10,857 nucleotides of DNA from JBOHHR01 sp050740975. GTDB lineage: Bacteria; Pseudomonadota; Gammaproteobacteria; JBOHHR01. Below, piece by piece: positions 6,326 to 10,857 of the stretch; the first letter of the stretch is position 1; each line of letters starts with the position of its first letter. The notes under the pieces were generated by a model, which was not told the DNA's origin, did no database searches, and saw only the letters and a program-made list of their open reading frames with translations. A program made the translations under genes and the position numbers. The DNA lies in the NCBI GenBank assembly GCA_050740975.1, contig JBOIEE010000251.1:1-10857 (forward strand). The letters are read 5' to 3'.

Positions 6326-7969
6326 TTGACGGATCAAGCCAGCCTTTTCGTTGCCCTCGTTCTTGCGTTTGCTCTCAGCATCGCGGTAATCCCAATTTTG
6401 TGGCACCTCGCTCCCAGACTGCGTCTTCTAGACCACCCGGGTGAGCGCAAGATACACACCAGACCAATACCGCGCGCCGGAGGATGGGGTGTCTTTTTCG
6501 GGGCCTTGTTACCCATTTTGATGTTGTTCGACCTCGATCCGGTATCACTTTCCTATCTTGGTGGATCTGTAGTGGTTTTTGTATTCGGCGTCTGGGACGA
6601 TGCCAGGAACGTAGGGCACCGAGCTAAGTTTATTGGCCAGTTTCTCGCCGTCGCGATGGTGGTTTTTTATGGTGACTTATGGATAGCCAAGGCCCCAGTG
6701 ATCGGAACCGTCCCGGCGTGGATCGGAAAGCCATTTACCTTTTTCGCGATTATCGGAATGATAAACGCCCTAAACACGTCGGATGGGCTGGATGGACTCG
6801 CGGCGGGGGAGTCTTTGTTAAGCTTACTCATGATAGCCGTGCTTTCCTATATCGCGGGCAGCGTGTTCGCCGTTGCGATATCCACCGCAATAATCGGAAG
6901 CATACTGGGCTTTCTTCGGTACAACACCTATCCAGCCCAAGTGTTTTTGGGAGATTCCGGAAGTCAGTTTCTGGGCTTCACGCTCGGTTTTCTAGCCGTC
7001 TTGCTGACCCAACAAGTTGACCCGTCAATTAGTCCTGCGGCGACTTTGTTATTTCTTGGACTGCCGATCGTGGATATCATCGCCGCAATGTTTATTCGTG
7101 CAAAAAACGGAAAAAAAATGTTTGTTGCGGACCGAAATCACATCCACCATCGGTTGCTGGCCCTGGGATTCGATCACCACGAAACAGTTGTCATTATCTA
7201 TCTAATGCAATCGCTGCTGGTAATAAGCACCGTGTTTCTCAGATTCGCCAATGACATGCTAATCATCGGTTTCTATACCGGGATCTCCATTCTCATATTT
7301 TCCTTGTTGACAAACGCCGAAAGGACACATTGGCATATGGATCATCGCGTAAAGCCCTCGAGGATTGGGGTAATGAGCCTAGCGATACAGAATAACGACA
7401 AAATAGGATGGACATCATTTGTGGTAGTCATGGTTGCTGTGCCCGTTTATATGCTTATTGGCAGCTTAGGAGTTGCTTCGGTTCCTCGAGATTTCGCGAT
7501 AATAGCGACCTTACTGTTTGCGGTTGTGATCGCAGAACTGGCGTTCAGTAAAGGCTCAGGCTCAGTTACAGCGCGCGGGGCTATCTATGTAGCCGCCATA
7601 TTCGCTGTTTATTTGACTATCCATGAGCCGAGCGTTCTAGCACCCTATATGAAATCAATAGACTTCGGTTATTTCTTTGTGTTGTCGATGGCCATAGCCT
7701 TATGTGTGCGGTGTACGCGGGAGAATATGTTTGAGATCACGCCTATGGATTTTCTCATCGTGTGTGGTGCGGTTACGGCAGGCATCCTCGGTGGCCGTAA
7801 TCTTCAGATACAAGAGATACAAGAAATGAGCTTTATGGTGATAAAAGCGATCATCCTTTTATACGGTTGTGAATTGCTGCTCTCCAGACTGGTAAGAAAA
7901 TGGAATATCCTGAATATAAGCGCGGTCATTGCGCTAGGGGTGCTTGGAGCTCGCGGTCTGTTCGGATAA
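6326..7969 (+). CDS. WecA/TagO-like polyprenyl-phosphate HexNAc-1-phosphate transferase with C-terminal extension
   Basis: This 547-residue integral membrane protein belongs to the MraY/WecA family, which starts glycan synthesis by moving a sugar-1-phosphate (often GlcNAc-1-P) from a UDP-sugar to undecaprenyl phosphate. Signatures: PRAGG (49-53), DDARN (91-95, the first acidic pair), NTSDGLDGLAAG (150-161), FLGDSGS (207-213), and HIHHRL (272-277), the histidine motif of the WecA/TagO branch. Membrane helices run through the whole protein. The catalytic region ends near residue 335. Relatives are usually about 350-370 residues, so the remaining roughly 200 residues, with about six more hydrophobic segments (from about 363, 388, 416, 446, 472 and 505), are an extension. 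The TTG start at 6326 is the only one between an upstream in-frame stop (6302-6304) and the first helix, but no clear Shine-Dalgarno site precedes it, so the start is uncertain. It probably primes the glycan built by the neighbouring genes; the exact sugar cannot be assigned. Confidence 0.9.
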   Translation: MTDQASLFVALVLAFALSIAVIPILWHLAPRLRLLDHPGERKIHTRPIPRAGGWGVFFGALLPILMLFDLDPVSLSYLGGSVVVFVFGVWDDARNVGHRAKFIGQFLAVAMVVFYGDLWIAKAPVIGTVPAWIGKPFTFFAIIGMINALNTSDGLDGLAAGESLLSLLMIAVLSYIAGSVFAVAISTAIIGSILGFLRYNTYPAQVFLGDSGSQFLGFTLGFLAVLLTQQVDPSISPAATLLFLGLPIVDIIAAMFIRAKNGKKMFVADRNHIHHRLLALGFDHHETVVIIYLMQSLLVISTVFLRFANDMLIIGFYTGISILIFSLLTNAERTHWHMDHRVKPSRIGVMSLAIQNNDKIGWTSFVVVMVAVPVYMLIGSLGVASVPRDFAIIATLLFAVVIAELAFSKGSGSVTARGAIYVAAIFAVYLTIHEPSVLAPYMKSIDFGYFFVLSMAIALCVRCTRENMFEITPMDFLIVCGAVTAGILGGRNLQIQEIQEMSFMVIKAIILLYGCELLLSRLVRKWNILNISAVIALGVLGARGLFG

Positions 7970-8024
7970 AAAAACGCATTCCTTTAAATGATACCCGCAC
8001 TTGGCGCTGCAGGTTGCTCCGATC

Positions 8025-8036
8025 CACGACGTCGTG
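8025..8036. repeat. 12-bp perfect palindrome upstream of gspA
   Basis: CACGACGTCGTG is a perfect palindrome located 130 bases before the gspA start codon, in the 196-base non-coding gap. Six-plus-six symmetry without a spacer is typical of binding sites for dimeric regulators, but no regulator is known for it here. It stands just before a larger inverted repeat. Confidence 0.35.
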
Positions 8037-8041
8037 CTCTA

Positions 8042-8096
8042 GGATCCCCGGTGTACCTACCCCAGCGGCAGCCAGGTAGAGCGCCGCCGGGGATCC
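8042..8096. repeat. 10-bp perfect inverted repeat forming a long stem-loop
   Basis: GGATCCCCGG (8042-8051) and CCGGGGATCC (8087-8096) are exact inverted copies, and an inner pair CTACC (8057-8061) / GGTAG (8075-8079) extends the structure beyond an internal loop. A further hairpin follows, CGTCG-AGAG-CGACG (8106-8119). All lie between the WecA-like stop and gspA. There is no T tract, so a simple intrinsic terminator is unlikely. Options are a structured 5' leader of the gspAB transcript, a REP-like dispersed repeat, or a remnant of a small mobile element. The arms are seen directly; the role is open. Confidence 0.5.
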
Positions 8097-8165
8097 GAGG
8101 CGGATCGTCGAGAGCGACGTTCGGACATAGGCCGGATTGATGGGCTAGCTTCATCGGAGCAAGCG

Positions 8166-9824
8166 ATGTACCTCGAGTATTTTGGCCTGCAGGAGGCGCC
8201 TTTTTCGATGGCGCCAAACCCGCGTTTTTTGTTCATGAGCCCGCAGCACGAGGAAGCCTTCGCGCACCTCCTCTATGGCTTGGGCGAAAGTGGTGGCTTT
8301 GTGTTGTTGACGGGCGAGGTAGGCACCGGCAAGACCACCTTGAGCCGCCACCTGCTCGAGCACTTGCCCGAAGACGTGGACGCGGCGTTGATCTTTAATC
8401 CCCGTCTGAGCGCCGTGGAGTTGATATCCGCGATCTGCGATGAACTGGAGGCGGGTTATCCAGAGGGAAGCCAGAGTCTCAAGGTGTTGGTCGATGCGCT
8501 AAATAAGCATCTTCTGACCCGCAACGCTTCCGGCCGACGCACGGTGTTAATCATCGACGAGGCGCAAAACCTGAGCTTGGAGGTGCTGGAGCAGATCCGC
8601 TTGCTGACTAACCTGGAGACCGAGCGCGCCAAGCTGCTACAAGTCATTCTGATCGGGCAGCCCGAGCTGAGGCCTATGCTAGAGGCTGCGGAGCTGCGGC
8701 AACTCACTCAGCGTATTACCGCGCGCTACCACCTGGAGCACCTTTCGGCCGAAGATACCAAGGCTTATGTTCTGCATCGCCTCACCTTGAGCGGCGGCCA
8801 GTCGCGCCTGTTCACTGACGGGGCGCTACGTGGGGTGCACCGGCTTTCCGGTGGAATACCGCGGGTAATCAACACCCTGTGCGATCGAGCGCTATTAGGC
8901 GCTTTCACCAGTAATCGCCCCCAGGTGGATCAAGGTATCGTGCGTAAGGCCGCCCGAGAAGCGCTTCCAACTCAAACGGCACCGCATTATGGGCGGTACG
9001 CGCTGGTTGCGTTTGCCACGGCCTTGCTCGGGGGAGGAGTCGCTACCTCCGCCTACCTTGTTTCCCAGAATTCCGAATGGAAATCGGCTGGAAACCGTCA
9101 AGGCGTTCCCGAACCGGCGCTCGCCGCGGCGCCCGTGCGACAAGTTAAAATTGAGAAGGCGCGTTCTGAGCTGAAACCGTTGGAAAATCCAATCGCTGTG
9201 CGTCATTCTCTGGACACCACGCAACTTCCCTTTGGAGAGGTTTTGAGCGACAGTCGGCTTTCGTTGGAAACGGCTTTCCGGACCTTGTTTGCACTTTGGG
9301 AGCAAAGTGGCACCGATGCCCCGCCCAACTGCGAGGGCGCGCGCGCACTCGGTCTGCATTGTCTGCTGGAAAATGGCACCTGGGATAAAATGCGAAGGTT
9401 TAATCTGCCCGTCGTTCTCGAATTCGTGCGCGAGAACGGTGAGCGCCGTTATGCAGGTCTGGTCAAACTGGACGAGGAAGCCGCCACGCTATCGATTGCC
9501 GGAGAAAACCAACGATTTTCGCTTGCCCAAGTGCTGCAGTTCTGGCAGGGGAACTATGCGCTACTCTGGAGACCGCCTGATGCCGCCCAAACGAGACTCA
9601 AGCCTGGCTTCCGCGGAAAGGGGGTACAGTGGCTGCGAGAGCGACTGGGAGTCGCCGCGTCGGGGGATCCGAGCTATTTCGACCAGCAGTTGAAAGCACG
9701 CGTGCTCCAATTTCAGCGCGAGCGGGGGTTGAAAGCCGATGGCATCGTTGGTCCGCGCACCATGATTCATCTTCTCACAGAGCATCCAGCAGCGGGCACG
9801 CCTAGCCTAGTTTCAAAAAAATAG
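8166..9824 (+). CDS. gspA: GspA/ExeA-type AAA+ ATPase with periplasmic peptidoglycan-binding domain
   Basis: GspA (ExeA) is an inner-membrane ATPase that, with GspB, helps assemble the type II secretion secretin across the peptidoglycan layer. This 552-residue protein has the full layout. An N-terminal AAA domain carries Walker A GEVGTGKT (50-57), Walker B VLIIDEA (127-133) and LIGQPEL (162-168), and ends with SGGIPRVINTLCDRAL (228-243). One membrane helix follows at about 277-299, then a proline- and alanine-rich linker. A periplasmic segment (about 355-471), with CEGARALGLHCL near its start and FWQGNYALLWRPP at its end, resembles a non-catalytic C39-peptidase-like fold. A PG_binding_1 domain (about 480-538, ending GLKADGIVGPRTM) completes the protein. 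The ATG is preceded by GGAG (8156-8159) with a 6-base gap. gspB starts 19 bases after its stop. No gspC-N genes are present here, as in species where gspAB lie apart from the main operon. A related TIGR03015-type ATPase of exosortase loci is less likely because gspB follows. Confidence 0.92.
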   Translation: MYLEYFGLQEAPFSMAPNPRFLFMSPQHEEAFAHLLYGLGESGGFVLLTGEVGTGKTTLSRHLLEHLPEDVDAALIFNPRLSAVELISAICDELEAGYPEGSQSLKVLVDALNKHLLTRNASGRRTVLIIDEAQNLSLEVLEQIRLLTNLETERAKLLQVILIGQPELRPMLEAAELRQLTQRITARYHLEHLSAEDTKAYVLHRLTLSGGQSRLFTDGALRGVHRLSGGIPRVINTLCDRALLGAFTSNRPQVDQGIVRKAAREALPTQTAPHYGRYALVAFATALLGGGVATSAYLVSQNSEWKSAGNRQGVPEPALAAAPVRQVKIEKARSELKPLENPIAVRHSLDTTQLPFGEVLSDSRLSLETAFRTLFALWEQSGTDAPPNCEGARALGLHCLLENGTWDKMRRFNLPVVLEFVRENGERRYAGLVKLDEEAATLSIAGENQRFSLAQVLQFWQGNYALLWRPPDAAQTRLKPGFRGKGVQWLRERLGVAASGDPSYFDQQLKARVLQFQRERGLKADGIVGPRTMIHLLTEHPAAGTPSLVSKK

Positions 9825-9843
9825 ACAGAAGGGGGATTGCGGC

Positions 9844-10686
9844 ATGTCGTACATACTAGAGGCGATCCGGAAATCGGAAGCACAGCGCGCGAAGAGGTCG
9901 CCGCGGACGCCCATTCGGCTCCTAGCCGCGCAGCAGCAGAAGCAAGGTCCCTGGGGTAGGTGGCTTTTTGTGGTGTTAGTTACCCTGGCCGCGATAAACA
10001 TCGGCACACTGGCGTATTTCTCCCAGCACGGCACCCGAAAATCCGCCAAGACGACCGGAGTAAACATCGTGCCGGAGCAGCTGGATCCACGTGAACCCGA
10101 GCCGGTGACACCTCCAATCCTCTCACAGCAAACGGGCTTCAAGAACTCGGCACCGGTATCGGTCGAGAGAGGTGTGTTACAACCGGGAAAGTCTCACCAG
10201 GTGCATCCCAAAACTGCAGGCAAGAGAGCACCCACGACCTCACTACCTTTTCCAAGCGGCAACAACCCCAGTTTCGCCCAAGAAGCCGCCAAGCGGGCGT
10301 CTTTCCCGAGCTCGCAAACACCCAAGGATAAACCGATGACGCCGCCTTTGCCTAACGCGCTCGACCCACCGAACAAAAACATTCCCCGGGTCGTCCAGCC
10401 CCCAGAGTCGGTCGCTGTAGTTCCCAGGGAACCCGCAGGGTCTCCTGTATCGAAGGAAATCCCCTTATTCAGTGAATTGCCCAGCGAACTCCGCCGGCGC
10501 ATCCCTCCCATCACGGTCAACGTGCACGCGTACTCCCAACGGCCACAGGAGCAGTTCATCATCGTGGGCATGGTCAAGTACCGGCCAGGTGAGCAGATTG
10601 GCAACGAGCTGGTGCTCGAACAGGTAACCCGCGACGGACTCGTTCTACGTTTTCAGGACCAGCTCTTCCGCCTTCCCCGGCCTTAG
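9844..10686 (+). CDS. gspB: General secretion pathway protein B (GspB/ExeB)
   Basis: This 280-residue protein is the usual partner of GspA in type II secretion. The first residues, MSYILEAIRKSEAQR, are the characteristic cytoplasmic opening of GspB proteins. A single membrane helix follows at about 39-58. Residues 60-215 are a low-complexity, proline-, serine- and lysine-rich periplasmic linker that can span peptidoglycan. The C-terminal domain (about 220-280), with ITVNVHAYS (223-231), FIIVGMVKYRPGEQI (238-252) and GLVLRFQDQLFRL (265-277), is the T2SSB domain. It starts with ATG behind a strong AGGGGG site (9830-9835, 8 bases upstream) and is 19 bases downstream of gspA, so the two form one operon. 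No clear terminator follows the stop. In Aeromonas, ExeA and ExeB form a complex required for secretin assembly; that role is assumed here from homology. Confidence 0.9.
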   Translation: MSYILEAIRKSEAQRAKRSPRTPIRLLAAQQQKQGPWGRWLFVVLVTLAAINIGTLAYFSQHGTRKSAKTTGVNIVPEQLDPREPEPVTPPILSQQTGFKNSAPVSVERGVLQPGKSHQVHPKTAGKRAPTTSLPFPSGNNPSFAQEAAKRASFPSSQTPKDKPMTPPLPNALDPPNKNIPRVVQPPESVAVVPREPAGSPVSKEIPLFSELPSELRRRIPPITVNVHAYSQRPQEQFIIVGMVKYRPGEQIGNELVLEQVTRDGLVLRFQDQLFRLPRP

Positions 10687-10729
10687 CTCGTTACGGACCA
10701 TGGGTCAGGACCGACGGTATTAACGATCT

Positions 10730-10754
10730 GACACTTTCTAGCTAGTGTAGTGTC
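10730..10754. repeat. Inverted repeat GACACT/AGTGTC after gspB
   Basis: GACACT (10730-10735) and AGTGTC (10749-10754) are inverted copies around 13 bases. The spacer holds CTAGCTAG (10738-10745) and a second AGTGT (10744-10748) that directly repeats the right arm. It could be a weak gspAB terminator stem, although no T tract follows directly, or the junction of an insertion element entering from the right. Nothing coding is visible between the gspB stop and this repeat. Confidence 0.3.
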
Positions 10755-10857
10755 CGAGAAATAACTGGTGATTTGGTTTTCTTTGTTCTGCTGCGCGGTG
10801 CGGTACAGCCGGGCTTGATCTGCTCCAAAGTTTGACGGCACCGAGCGAGTTTGGTCT
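10742..10857 (-). other. Possible 3' tail of a minus-strand gene or insertion-element end (partial)
   Basis: On the minus strand one frame is open from the window edge for 37 codons to a TAG at 10742-10744, ending in a basic stretch (SRTKKTKSPVISRTLH). All three minus-strand frames are open for most of this stretch, so length alone does not establish coding. The sequence beginning GTGTCCGAGAAATAAC (from 10750) reminds me of transposon terminal repeats, but I cannot verify this from one end. Treat it as a lead: either the end of an insertion sequence with its transposase on the minus strand, or plain intergenic DNA. Confidence 0.2.

Noticed and set aside
8166..9824. Assigning the ATPase to exosortase (PEP-CTERM) loci instead of type II secretion
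   Set aside because: The periplasmic peptidoglycan-binding domain and the immediately following GspB gene identify GspA/ExeA, and no exosortase gene is visible in the window.

Overview
The window looks like a Gram-negative proteobacterial chromosome, most likely a gammaproteobacterium. It pairs a GspA/ExeA ATPase with a GspB protein, an arrangement known from type II secretion in that group, and places them beside an envelope polysaccharide locus. No marker fixes the genus. GC content is moderate and appears lower in the WecA-like gene (about 6.3-8.0 kb) than in the gspA/gspB genes.

Layout: (1) Positions 3-4057, plus strand, hold a tight three-gene run: a 5'-truncated asparagine-synthase-type amidotransferase, an NAD-dependent sugar epimerase/dehydratase, and an FAD oxidoreductase of the glycerol-3-phosphate dehydrogenase (GlpD) family. 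Junctions are only a few bases long. (2) Positions 4147-6088, minus strand, hold two adjacent membrane-anchored family 2 glycosyltransferases of the polyprenyl-phosphate sugar synthase type, separated by one base. The upstream copy (5090-6088) keeps the canonical catalytic motifs; the downstream copy (4147-5088) has lost the acidic DxD metal site. (3) A 237-base divergent spacer separates these from a plus-strand WecA/TagO-type polyprenyl-phosphate sugar-1-phosphate transferase (6326-7969) with an extra hydrophobic C-terminal region of about 200 residues. (4) A 196-base spacer rich in inverted repeats precedes gspA (8166-9824) and gspB (9844-10686). (5) The last 170 bases have no complete gene and may contain the start of an insertion element or the tail of a minus-strand gene.

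How the genes could work together (inference): the WecA-like enzyme would load the first sugar phosphate onto undecaprenyl phosphate, the two glycosyltransferases would charge or extend polyprenyl carriers, and the epimerase, amidotransferase and FAD enzyme would tailor sugars or a glycerol-like substituent of a surface glycan. No flippase, polymerase or ligase is visible, so the locus extends upstream or these are encoded elsewhere. GspA/GspB are a separate module: in Aeromonas and Vibrio such pairs help the secretin GspD assemble through peptidoglycan.

The observations most worth follow-up are the DxD-less glycosyltransferase paired with a canonical one, the GlpD-like enzyme whose expected substrate-phosphate arginine is replaced by leucine, the C-terminally extended WecA homologue, and the structured DNA upstream of gspA. 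I saw no CRISPR array, tRNA or rRNA.
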